Positions 43,605 through 51,952 of a stretch of DNA of 64,000 nt are shown here, piece by piece. This DNA is from an uncultured Lachnospira sp. GTDB taxonomy: Bacteria > Bacillota > Clostridia > Lachnospirales > Lachnospiraceae. Made by a program: the position numbers and the translations under genes. A model generated the notes under the pieces. That model did no database searches. It was not told where the DNA came from and worked only from the letters and a program-made list of their open reading frames with translations. Numbering within the stretch: position 1 is the first letter of the stretch; the number at the start of each line of letters is the position of its first letter. The stretch lies in assembly GCA_910587485.1 (NCBI GenBank), contig CAJUKN010000006.1:1-64000 (forward strand), in the 5' to 3' direction.

Positions 43605-44423
43605 ATGGTTAGGTCATTATATTCTGCTGCATCAGGTATGATAGCACAGCAGACAAATGTAGATGTTATTTCACACAACCTTTCTAATGTTAATACAGTA
43701 GGTTATAAAGGTCAAAGTGCTAGTTTTAAGACGTTGTTGTATCAAGATTTGCAGGCAAGAACAACAACAGCTAATGGAGAATTTAAACCAGTCAGCGCAC
43801 AAGTTGGACTTGGTACAAGAGTATCTGCCATAACTTCTCATTACACACAAGGTTCTCCTATGGAGACAGAAAGCAATACAGACTTTTTAATTAATGGTGA
43901 TGGCTTTTTTGCTATACAAAATCTTGATGGAGAGACTGTATATACAAGAAATGGTAATTTTTATTTTGCTATTGATGCGCAAGGTTCTGCTTTGTGTACA
44001 TCTGATGGTTATCCAGTTTTAAGTTCTGATGGTGTGCCAATTGTGCTTACATCAGAGTATAATCCTTTAAAAGTTACATTTGATGCAGATGGTAATGCTT
44101 GTTATCCAGATGAGGCAGGCAATCCACAGCCAATAGGTGGTATGCAGATTGCATTGTTCCAGTTTACAAATCCTTCTGGTCTTGAAAAGATTGGTGACAA
44201 TTACCTGAGAGCTACGGATGCATCAGGAGTTCCATTGAATGAAGCTTATGATGATATTGGCAAAAAAAGTGCCTTAAAGTCAAAATATCTTGAAGGTTCT
44301 AATGTCAATGTTGCAACAGAGATGGTAAATCTTATTATAGCACAGAGAGCTTATGAACTTTGCTCTAAGGCAATTACTACATCAGATACCATGATGGAGC
44401 AGGCAAATAATCTTAAGAGATAA
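43605..44423 (+). CDS. flgG: Flagellar distal rod protein FlgG (FlhP-like)
   Basis: The 272-aa axial protein has the N-terminal motif MVRSLYSAASGMIAQQTN, HNLSNVNTVGYKG, the central FLINGDGFFAIQN and the C-terminal SNVNVATEMVNLIIAQRAYE. All are typical of FlgG, the distal rod. A ribosome site AGAAAGGAAAA precedes the start. It is followed by a rod-binding protein gene, making a small rod-assembly operon with flgF. Confidence 0.9.
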   Translation: MVRSLYSAASGMIAQQTNVDVISHNLSNVNTVGYKGQSASFKTLLYQDLQARTTTANGEFKPVSAQVGLGTRVSAITSHYTQGSPMETESNTDFLINGDGFFAIQNLDGETVYTRNGNFYFAIDAQGSALCTSDGYPVLSSDGVPIVLTSEYNPLKVTFDADGNACYPDEAGNPQPIGGMQIALFQFTNPSGLEKIGDNYLRATDASGVPLNEAYDDIGKKSALKSKYLEGSNVNVATEMVNLIIAQRAYELCSKAITTSDTMMEQANNLKR

Positions 44424-44424
44424 T

Positions 44425-44513
44425 ATAACCACAGCTTTGCTGTGGTATAGTATCTTATTATATGAAAAGTTATGGTATAATAATCACAACACAGTTCAGA
44501 AATGAGGGTAAAT
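44425..44513 (+). repeat. Palindromic intergenic element
   Basis: ACCACAGC-TTT-GCTGTGGT (44428-44446) is a perfect 8-bp hairpin, followed by GGTATAATAATCACAAC and CAGTTCAGAAATGAGGG. The last part is again the ribosome site of the next gene and resembles the 3' end of the leader repeats; the middle matches the direct repeats at 33321. Confidence 0.5.
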
Positions 44514-44930
44514 ATGGATAATTTTATAAGTGGTATTCAGTCAACATATGCTAATAATACATATAATAATGCCTCAACAAATGCTATTGAAAATAAATTA
44601 AACAATAGTGATTTGTCTAAGGCAACTGATGAGGAGCTTATGGAAGTCTGTAAGGACTTTGAGGGTTATTTTGTAGAGCAGATGTTAAAAGCAATGATTA
44701 AGATGTCTAAAGTCGATGGAGACTCTGATGACAATATGTATTCAGGTTTGTTTGGTGTGACAGGAAGTTCAGATACAGGTATGAGTACGTTGTCAAGCTA
44801 TTTTGGAGATGAGATGATAAAGAATGTGGCTGATAAAGTAGTGGATTCTAATGGTGGCAGTGGACTTGGACTTGCACAGCAGTTATATGAACAAATGAAA
44901 AGAAATTATGCTGTGGAAGAAGTAAGTTGA
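44514..44930 (+). CDS. Rod-binding protein (FlgJ N-terminal domain type)
   Basis: The 138-aa protein has the Rod-binding motif KDFEGYFVEQMLKAM near residue 47 and a glycine-rich end GGSGLGLAQQLYEQM. It lacks the muramidase domain of proteobacterial FlgJ, as is usual in Firmicutes. It would scaffold rod assembly. It closes the flgF-flgG operon. Confidence 0.85.
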   Translation: MDNFISGIQSTYANNTYNNASTNAIENKLNNSDLSKATDEELMEVCKDFEGYFVEQMLKAMIKMSKVDGDSDDNMYSGLFGVTGSSDTGMSTLSSYFGDEMIKNVADKVVDSNGGSGLGLAQQLYEQMKRNYAVEEVS

Positions 44931-44951
44931 AAAATCAAAGATTTTCCAATC

Positions 44952-44988
44952 ACAAGTTTATACAAGTATGATATTGATATAAACTTGT
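44952..44988 (+). repeat. Eleven-bp inverted repeat
   Basis: ACAAGTTTATA and TATAAACTTGT pair perfectly over 11 bases with a 15-base loop. The same ACAAGTTTATA string occurs in the arms around the SAM riboswitch. Confidence 0.5.
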
Positions 44989-45014
44989 AACAGGTATAAG
45001 AATGGAGGAAAACC

Positions 45015-47255
45015 GTGGATTATGAAGCTGTAAAACACGTTGAAGGATTTGTTGAAAATATTATATTTCGCAATGAGGACAATGGATATACGGTATTTAA
45101 CATAATTTATGAAAATGAAGATATTACCTGCGTTGGTGTATTAGGTTACATTAGCGCAGGTGAATTTATCGTTGCTGAGGGAAATTTTGTAAAACACCCA
45201 TCTTATTACATGCAGTTTACAATCACATCTTATGAATTTAAGGCGCCATCAGATGAAAGTTCTGTAAAGCGTTATCTAAGTTCTGGTGCAATCAAAGGCA
45301 TAGGAGAGAAAATGTCTGAAAATATTGTCAATAAATTTGGTGATGATACATTTAGGATAATGGAGGAAGAACCAGAACGTCTTGCAGAGATTAAAGGAAT
45401 TAGCATAAAAAAGGCTATGGAAATAGCAGAGCAGTTAAATGATAAAAAAGAGCTGCGAAGCGCTATGATGTTTATGCAAAAATATGGCATAAGCATGAAG
45501 ATGGCTAATAAAATCTATTCTCAATATAGTTCAAATATATATAAAATATTAAAAGAAAATCCTTATAAATTGGCTGATGATATTGATGGTATTGGATTTA
45601 AGATAGCTGATGATATTGCAGCAAAAGTAGGTATCAGAGCAGACTCTGATTTTAGGATTAAGAGTGGAATATATTATTGTCTTTATCAGGCAGTAGGACA
45701 AGGACATGTATATCTGCCTATGGAAGAATTGTTTGCACAGGTAAAAAATCTTTTATTAATTGAGATGCCTAATTTTGATAATTGTCTTATTGATATGGCT
45801 ATTGACAATCGTATCGTCATTAAAAAGATACAAGAAAAGCAATGTGTCTATGCAGCAAGGTATTATCATATGGAAACAAGTATTGCAAAATTATTAAAGG
45901 ATTGTGATATAGAGTATGATTGCCCTGATAAGGAGGTTGATGAGAGAATAGCTCATATAGAACATTTATTAGAGATTCATTTAGATGATATTCAAAAGAC
46001 TGCGATAAAAACCGCTGTTCATAATGGGCTTATGGTGATGACAGGAGGTCCCGGAACTGGAAAAACAACGACAATTAATGCCATTATACAATATTTTCAA
46101 ATGGAAGGTATGGATATACGACTTGCTGCGCCAACAGGCAGAGCGGCAAAAAGAATGACAGAAACATGCGGTTATGAAGCACAGACAATACACAGGCTAC
46201 TTGAAGTGAGCGGTAAAACAGTAGGTGAGTTGACAGGAAAAACGCATTTTGAGAGAAACGAAGATAATCCATTAGAGACAGATGTTATTATTGTTGATGA
46301 GATGTCTATGGTTGATGTCAGTCTTATGAATTGTTTATTAAAAGCAGTTGCAGTTGGAACAAGACTGATATTGGTAGGTGATACAGATCAGCTCCCAAGT
46401 GTAGGTGCTGGCAATGTATTAAAAGATATTATTGCCTCCAAAGCATTTCCAGTTGTCAAGTTAGAAAAGATATTTCGTCAGGCAGCAGAAAGCGAAATTG
46501 TTACACATGCCCATGAAATTAATAAGGGAGAAAAGATTGTTCTTAACAAATATAGCAAAGACTTTTTATTTATACACAGAAGGACACCAGAAGAAATTAT
46601 TAATGCAATGTATACATTGATTAAAGATAAATTACCAAAATATATAGGTGTTGATGTGGGGGAACTTCAGATATTAACACCATCAAAGAAGTCTTCAGTA
46701 GGGGTAGAACGGTTAAATCAACTAATGCAGGAACGATTAAATCCTCCAAGTCCTTCAAAGATGGAAAGAAAGGTAAAAGATACGATTTTTCGCGAACAAG
46801 ACAAAGTGATTCAAATAAAAAATAACTATCAGCTTCAGTGGGAAAAACGAAATAAAAACAATATAGTCTATGATACAGGCAGCGGTGTTTTTAATGGTGA
46901 TACTGGAATCATACAAAAAATTAATATTTTTTCAGAGCAAGTGATTATAAAATTTGATGATGCAAGAGAAGTTGTTTATGATTTTGATATGCTTGAGGAG
47001 TTAGAACTTGCATATGCTATTACGGTACACAAATCTCAAGGAAGTGAATATCCAGCGGTGATTATACCAATGTATTCAGGACCAAGACTTCTTATGAATA
47101 AAAATTTATTGTATACAGCAGTGACAAGGGCAAAGAAATGCGTGTGTTTAGTTGGCAATGAAGATGTTTTTCATCAAATGGCAGCAAATGAAGCGGAACA
47201 AAAAAGGTATTCTTCATTAGATATACGAATTAAAGAGCTAATGTTTAGGGAATAA
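45015..47255 (+). CDS. recD2: RecD2-type ATP-dependent DNA helicase
   Basis: The 746-aa helicase fits RecD2/YrrC: an N-terminal OB-like region, helix-hairpin-helix repeats (residues ~90-220, GIKGIGEKMS, LADDIDGIGFKIADDIA), Walker A GGPGTGKTT at 344-352, DE box IIVDEMSMVD near 425, and C-terminal AITVHKSQGSEYP. It starts at GTG behind a GGAGGAAAACC site. RecD2 acts on 5' single strand in repair and replication. It stands alone from RecBC. Confidence 0.92.
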   Translation: MDYEAVKHVEGFVENIIFRNEDNGYTVFNIIYENEDITCVGVLGYISAGEFIVAEGNFVKHPSYYMQFTITSYEFKAPSDESSVKRYLSSGAIKGIGEKMSENIVNKFGDDTFRIMEEEPERLAEIKGISIKKAMEIAEQLNDKKELRSAMMFMQKYGISMKMANKIYSQYSSNIYKILKENPYKLADDIDGIGFKIADDIAAKVGIRADSDFRIKSGIYYCLYQAVGQGHVYLPMEELFAQVKNLLLIEMPNFDNCLIDMAIDNRIVIKKIQEKQCVYAARYYHMETSIAKLLKDCDIEYDCPDKEVDERIAHIEHLLEIHLDDIQKTAIKTAVHNGLMVMTGGPGTGKTTTINAIIQYFQMEGMDIRLAAPTGRAAKRMTETCGYEAQTIHRLLEVSGKTVGELTGKTHFERNEDNPLETDVIIVDEMSMVDVSLMNCLLKAVAVGTRLILVGDTDQLPSVGAGNVLKDIIASKAFPVVKLEKIFRQAAESEIVTHAHEINKGEKIVLNKYSKDFLFIHRRTPEEIINAMYTLIKDKLPKYIGVDVGELQILTPSKKSSVGVERLNQLMQERLNPPSPSKMERKVKDTIFREQDKVIQIKNNYQLQWEKRNKNNIVYDTGSGVFNGDTGIIQKINIFSEQVIIKFDDAREVVYDFDMLEELELAYAITVHKSQGSEYPAVIIPMYSGPRLLMNKNLLYTAVTRAKKCVCLVGNEDVFHQMAANEAEQKRYSSLDIRIKELMFRE

Positions 47256-47295
47256 AAGATTAAAAATGGAAATTTTTAGAAAGGTATTTTATTGA

Positions 47296-48063
47296 TTGAT
47301 TCAACACAAAATAATAAATAGGACAGTAAACTTTATTGTAAATAGCATCTATCCTTTGGCATGTCCTATATGCGGCAAACCTACAGATAAAAAGCTGCAT
47401 ATTAACTTTTCTACATGGCAGGAATATGGTGATGTGTGCAGTGATTGTACAGACAAAGTAAAACCTATAAATGAAGCTCAATGTATGAAGTGTGGAAAAA
47501 TTTTAAATGATAATGACAGTGAGTATTGTTATGATTGCAAACATACAAAACATGAATATACACAATGTATTGCAGCATTACCTTATGAGGGAGAGATAAA
47601 GCAGTCCATATATCGATTCAAGTATAGTGGTTGTAGAGAATACGCATGGTGGTATGCAACTGTTATAGAAAAATATTGCAAAAGACAGATAAGAATATGG
47701 AGTCCAGATATTATTATTCCTGTGCCAATGTATCGTGCAAAGGAAAAAGTAAGAGGATATAACCAAACAGAGCTGATAGCTCAAAATTTATCAAAATTGT
47801 TAGATATTGATATAAATACTCAATTATTGTTTAGAATAAAAAAAACAGCACCTATGAAAAAACTTCATGCAATAGAACGAATAAAAAATCTTGAAAATGC
47901 TTTCCTTGCAAAAAGGAAAATGATAGAATATAATAAGGTACTTCTTTTAGATGATATATATACTACAGGAGCAACACTCGATGCCTGTGCAAACGCACTG
48001 AAAAGACAGGGAGTGAAAGAAATATATGGTGTCTGTCTGTGCATTGGAAGAGGATTTATTTAA
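47296..48063 (+). CDS. comF: ComF-family phosphoribosyltransferase-like protein
   Basis: The 255-aa protein has an N-terminal zinc-binding cysteine set (CPICGKP, CSDCTDK, CMKCGK, CYDCKH) and a C-terminal phosphoribosyltransferase domain with VLLLDDIYTTGATLDACANAL. ComFC proteins help internalise DNA in competence. TTG start at 47296 behind AGAAAGG. Location before the yvyF-flgM genes mirrors the comF-yvyF-flgM order of Bacillus. Confidence 0.87.
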   Translation: MIQHKIINRTVNFIVNSIYPLACPICGKPTDKKLHINFSTWQEYGDVCSDCTDKVKPINEAQCMKCGKILNDNDSEYCYDCKHTKHEYTQCIAALPYEGEIKQSIYRFKYSGCREYAWWYATVIEKYCKRQIRIWSPDIIIPVPMYRAKEKVRGYNQTELIAQNLSKLLDIDINTQLLFRIKKTAPMKKLHAIERIKNLENAFLAKRKMIEYNKVLLLDDIYTTGATLDACANALKRQGVKEIYGVCLCIGRGFI

Positions 48064-48105
48064 TTTGTATATTGCTGTTTAACAGCAGAATGGAGGAAAG
48101 ATACT

Positions 48106-48522
48106 ATGGATGTAAGGAATTGCAGAGTATGTGGACGTTTATATAATTATATTGGCGGCGCATATAGAAATATGTGTCCTAGCTGCGTCAGCGCGCTTGA
48201 AGATAAATTTCAAGATGTTAAAATATATATAAACGATAATCCTATGGCAAGTATTAGTCAGATATCAAAGGATTGTGAGGTTAGTATCAAGCAGATTGAA
48301 CAGTGGATAAGGGAAGAGCGATTATATTTTGCAGATGATTCGCCAATTGGTATTGAGTGTGAGATGTGTGGAGCAACAATTAAGTCAGGAAAATATTGTG
48401 AAAGTTGCAAACTTACAATGTCAACTCAATTAGGAAATATATATAAAGATAAAAATCCACAACCAGCAAAGAAAACGAATCAAAAAGATGCGGCAAGAAT
48501 GAGGTATTTGGATAAGCAATAA
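48106..48522 (+). CDS. Flagellar operon protein (YvyF/TIGR03826-like)
   Basis: This 138-aa protein has an N-terminal zinc-ribbon pair (CRVCGRLYNY, CPSC), a winged-helix-like centre (ASISQISKDCEVSIKQIEQWIREERL) and a second zinc site CEMCGATIKSGKYCESC. Homologues lie next to flgM in many Firmicutes. YvyF has been linked to FlgM/sigma-D regulation, but the role here is inferred. GGAGG ribosome site. Confidence 0.82.
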   Translation: MDVRNCRVCGRLYNYIGGAYRNMCPSCVSALEDKFQDVKIYINDNPMASISQISKDCEVSIKQIEQWIREERLYFADDSPIGIECEMCGATIKSGKYCESCKLTMSTQLGNIYKDKNPQPAKKTNQKDAARMRYLDKQ

Positions 48523-48552
48523 AAAGTTCATTTTATTTTTTAATTTTGGGTA

Positions 48553-48581
48553 TTAAGTAATATGAACAACTGTCCGATAAA
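48553..48581 (+). promoter_or_regulatory. Sigma-28 promoter for flgM-flgN
   Basis: TTAAGTAA (48553-48560), a 13-base gap and CCGATAAA (48574-48581) match the flagellar sigma factor consensus. flgM starts 35 bases downstream. This gives sigma-28 control of its own inhibitor. Confidence 0.65.
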
Positions 48582-48615
48582 GTATTTAAGAACATAATGA
48601 AACGGAGGCGGTAGT

Positions 48616-48897
48616 ATGCGTATTGATGCATATAATGCAGTTAGCCAAGTATATCGGTCTAATAACACATCAGTGGTAAAAAAAGCCGATAATAACAAGT
48701 CATTTAGCGATAAACTAGAAATTTCACAGACAGCTAAGACTTTTAAGACAGCAAAAGCGGCTGTTGACAATGCACCAGATATCCGAGCTGATAAAGTGGC
48801 TCAGGTAAAGGCGCAGATAGAGGCAGGTTCTTACCATATAAGTTCAGAAGCAGTTGCAGATAAGATATTGGAGAATATATCAACGTTAATATTTTAA
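48616..48897 (+). CDS. flgM: Anti-sigma-28 factor FlgM
   Basis: The 93-aa protein is short, polar and N-terminally disordered, with a C-terminal pattern ADKVAQVKAQIEAGSYHISSEAVADKILENI typical of FlgM (given in parts: ADKVAQVKAQIEAG, YHISSEAVADKIL). It binds sigma-28 until it is exported through the hook. It has its own sigma-28 site and is followed after 14 bases by flgN. Confidence 0.88.
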   Translation: MRIDAYNAVSQVYRSNNTSVVKKADNNKSFSDKLEISQTAKTFKTAKAAVDNAPDIRADKVAQVKAQIEAGSYHISSEAVADKILENISTLIF

Positions 48898-48911
48898 GCG
48901 GGGTTTTATAG

Positions 48912-49424
48912 ATGGCAAGTTTAATTGAAAATCTTATAGATGTTCTTAATAAGGAAAATTTGCAGTATCAAGAATTAATTAAACTGTCAGAAGATAAAAC
49001 TTCTGCTATTGTTAATAATGATGTGGTAAAACTTCAAGATATACTTGGATTTGAACAAAGAAATATAGATATTATTAATAAGCTTGAGACCACTAGAGAA
49101 GATTGTGTTAAAGATATATGTTGTGTGTTAAATCTTTCTCAAAAAGGTATGCGTATTGATATGATTATAGAAATGTTGTCCAAACAGCCGAAAGAACAAA
49201 AAGCTCTGCGAGATATTCATATGAAGCTAAAAAAAACGCTAGATCATCTTATGCGTATTAATAATAACAATAAAGTGTTATTACAAGAATCGATGGATAT
49301 GATTGAGTTTGAGCTTAATCTTGCAAGAAATTCAGTAATGGCACCACAGACAGCAAATTATAGCAAGGGTGCATGTGAACAGGTAGGATATGGTTCAACG
49401 ACCAGTTTTGATGCAAAGCAGTAA
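48912..49424 (+). CDS. flgN: Flagellar export chaperone FlgN
   Basis: The 170-aa, mostly helical protein has the pattern LIDVLNKENLQYQELIKLSEDKTSAIV and a later LMRINNNNKVLLQESMDMIEFELNL stretch seen in FlgN (chaperone for FlgK and FlgL). Both clients lie directly downstream. It ends in a terminator. Confidence 0.85.
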   Translation: MASLIENLIDVLNKENLQYQELIKLSEDKTSAIVNNDVVKLQDILGFEQRNIDIINKLETTREDCVKDICCVLNLSQKGMRIDMIIEMLSKQPKEQKALRDIHMKLKKTLDHLMRINNNNKVLLQESMDMIEFELNLARNSVMAPQTANYSKGACEQVGYGSTTSFDAKQ

Positions 49425-49452
49425 AGAACTTCGATATGAGGTTCTTTTTTTA
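49424..49452 (+). terminator. Terminator after flgN
   Basis: AAGAAC pairs with GTTCTT around TTCGATATGAG and is followed by a T-run. It separates the flgM-flgN unit from flgK. Confidence 0.65.
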
Positions 49453-49608
49453 TAAATTGGAAGTATAAAATTTACTATTTTTAGATGGATAAGTAGATTT
49501 AAAATATATATTTTATTCAAATAGCGATTTTATAAAGTATATGTATAGTTCAATAAAATATTTAAAAGATTTTACAAAAAAGGAGCAAGCATACAAGGAG
49601 GGTAGATT

Positions 49609-51546
49609 ATGGCAAATGGTATGGCTAGTTTGATGATTGGAGCAACAGGATTAAAGTCATCACAGGCAGCTTTAAACACTACAGCACACAATTTAGCTAA
49701 TATTGATACAAAAGGGTATACACGCCAACAGATTGCATTTAAAGATACACACTATGTAAAAGTGCCAGGAAATTATAAATGTCCAGTTACTTCAACATAT
49801 GGTTTAGGTGTAGGCGTTAATGAGATTAGAAGAATTAGAGATGAGTTTATAGATAAAGCTTACAGGTCTGAAAATTGCAGATTGGGATATTATTCAAGCC
49901 AATATAAAGCGGTTGAAGAAATTGAAGACCAATTTGGTGAATTACAGGGAGTTACTTATCAAGAAAGTCTTGAAAATTTGCGTGATGCAATCAATGAATT
50001 AAGTAAAGAGCCAGCAAGTACAACGAAACGTTCTTCATTGATACAAAGTGCATCTGCATTTTTAACAAGGTCACAAGCTGTATATAAGGGGCTTACAGAT
50101 TACCAGACCACATTGAATATTCAAGTTGAAAATATGGTAAATAAAATCAATAAGCTTGGAAACAAAATACTTGAACTCAATAAACAAATTTCTGAAATAG
50201 AAAGTGCTGGACGAGAAGATGCAAACGATTATCGAGATGCCAGAGATAACGCATTAGATGAACTAAGTGGATATATAAATATCTCTTATTTTGAACAGCC
50301 AAATGGAGAAGTTGTTGTTAATGCAGAGGGTGTTCCATTTGTTACCTTAACAGGCGTATTAGAGATGTCTAAACGAACAACAGAAGGAACAATGCTGTAC
50401 ATACCTACATGGCCAGCATTTGAAAGAGATGTATATCCAGAGTCTGTAATGAATAAAATAACAGATAACTACGATAAAGGAGAGTTGAAAGGGCTGCTTT
50501 TAGCACGAGGAAGTATTGTTGTAAATTACAATGATGTCCCTGTAAAGCCAGATCAAAAAGATTATGACCTTACAACAAACGATGGAAAACAAAAATATGA
50601 GAATGATTATGCAGAATACCTTGATAAACAAGCATATTATAACAAGTATATTGACTCATCAGTCATATTGACAGCTATATCTGGTTTAGATAAATTGGTA
50701 AATGGGCTTGTTACAGCGATTAATGATGTTTTATGTCCAGAAAAAGAGATGACACTGACAGCTCCATTGATGAATAATGGAGAAGAGGTGATGCCAAACA
50801 CTTATACATATTCTGGGGTTGCCCAAGATGTAATGTATGATGTTCATGGCAATGAAGTAAAAGGTAAAAGTGAGAACGGAACATATACGTATGTATCAAA
50901 GGAAAAATTGTATACAGATAAAGAACACACCAATGAGGCAACTATAAGCAGTTATAATTATACCATTCTTGATATGGATAAAACAGATTATGGAATGGAT
51001 GATGACAAGACGGTTGGTGAGGAGATATTTTCGAGAGCAGACACGCCAAGATATATTGTTATGGATGATGGTAATGGCGGAAAAATGTATGTTCATAATA
51101 ATCAAAATGAGAGAGGAAATCGTACAGAGTATTCTGTTGGCAATCTTCATATTAATGCTGTCGTTGCACAAGACGTTGGGAAAATTGCGATGACAACCCT
51201 TCAAGGAAAAGAAGATATGGCAAGGGGACAAGAGCTTCTTGATATATGGAGTGCAGATTTTGCATCGGTAAATCCTGAACAGTATTCTGTTGGGACATTT
51301 TCCGAGTATTATGATAATTTTACAGGTCAATATGCTATAGCAGGTAATGTACTTGAAGATTTTGTTAATGACTGGCAGACGATGGTGAATGGCTATGACC
51401 ATCAAAGGATGCAGACAGAAGGTGTTTCATCTGATGAAGAACTGCAAAAGATGATTAAGTATCAGCAGGCATATAATGCTTCGTCAAGATATATTAATGT
51501 TATTAGTGAGATGTTAGAACATCTTGTAACGTCTCTTGGTTCATAA
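49609..51546 (+). CDS. flgK: Flagellar hook-associated protein FlgK (first copy)
   Basis: The 645-aa protein has the axial N-terminus SLMIGATGLKSSQAALNTTAHNLANIDTKGYTRQ (seen in pieces) and C-terminus MIKYQQAYNASSRYINVISEMLEHLVTSLGS. The centre (residues ~270-560) is an expanded, less conserved domain. FlgK joins hook and filament. It is followed by a second flgK 400 bases on. Ribosome site AAGGAGGG. Confidence 0.92.
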   Translation: MANGMASLMIGATGLKSSQAALNTTAHNLANIDTKGYTRQQIAFKDTHYVKVPGNYKCPVTSTYGLGVGVNEIRRIRDEFIDKAYRSENCRLGYYSSQYKAVEEIEDQFGELQGVTYQESLENLRDAINELSKEPASTTKRSSLIQSASAFLTRSQAVYKGLTDYQTTLNIQVENMVNKINKLGNKILELNKQISEIESAGREDANDYRDARDNALDELSGYINISYFEQPNGEVVVNAEGVPFVTLTGVLEMSKRTTEGTMLYIPTWPAFERDVYPESVMNKITDNYDKGELKGLLLARGSIVVNYNDVPVKPDQKDYDLTTNDGKQKYENDYAEYLDKQAYYNKYIDSSVILTAISGLDKLVNGLVTAINDVLCPEKEMTLTAPLMNNGEEVMPNTYTYSGVAQDVMYDVHGNEVKGKSENGTYTYVSKEKLYTDKEHTNEATISSYNYTILDMDKTDYGMDDDKTVGEEIFSRADTPRYIVMDDGNGGKMYVHNNQNERGNRTEYSVGNLHINAVVAQDVGKIAMTTLQGKEDMARGQELLDIWSADFASVNPEQYSVGTFSEYYDNFTGQYAIAGNVLEDFVNDWQTMVNGYDHQRMQTEGVSSDEELQKMIKYQQAYNASSRYINVISEMLEHLVTSLGS

Positions 51547-51627
51547 ATTAAATCTTTTTGTTTGCTGTATATGCAAACACACTATCTTTAGGTGATAGGT
51601 AGTTGACAAAAACTTTATATGTATTGA

Positions 51628-51655
51628 TTAAGATTCATTTGATAATTGCCGATAA
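51628..51655 (+). promoter_or_regulatory. Sigma-28 promoter for the second flgK
   Basis: TTAAGATT (51628-51635), a 12-base gap and GCCGATAA (51648-51655) form the best sigma-28 match in the window. It lies about 300 bases before the second flgK. The -10 sits in the left arm of the hairpin at 51647-51700. Confidence 0.75.
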
Positions 51656-51700
51656 TTGTATTAGTAAGGGCGTCAATCCTTATTATAACAATTATCGGCA
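51647..51700. repeat. 54-base hairpin overlapping a sigma-28 -10 box
   Basis: TGCCGATAATTGT (51647-51659) pairs with ACAATTATCGGCA (51688-51700) over 13 bases, with an inner stem TAGTAAGG/CCTTATTA. No T-run follows. The rest of the gap to 51952 shows no gene; an AGAAAGGAGAATGT site sets the start of flgK. Confidence 0.7.
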
Positions 51701-51952
51701 TTGTTATTAACAGTGTATAGATAGTGGCAAAATTCATTATTTGAAGTGTATGTTGTATAAAATAAACAAATTCATTTATAGAATACTTTGGAACAGTTAA
51801 TGATTTGATGTGTATTTTTATGTTTATAATCATTATAAGTGACAAATAGTGCAAGCGTGTCCTGTGATGGATTATTTATTTTACATAACAAACAAATTAA
51901 AATTTTGTTTTTTGCAATTATTGGATAATGGTACAATCAGAAAGGAGAATGT

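Noticed and set aside
50896..51405. Long antisense frame (169 aa) within the first flgK.
   Set aside because: Composition is that of an AT-rich shadow (many I, N, Y, C), there is no ribosome site and flgK is certain on the other strand.
51647..51700. Terminator for the first flgK.
   Set aside because: The hairpin is long but is not followed by a T-run, and its left arm matches a sigma-28 -10 box. Kept as a hairpin/promoter feature instead.
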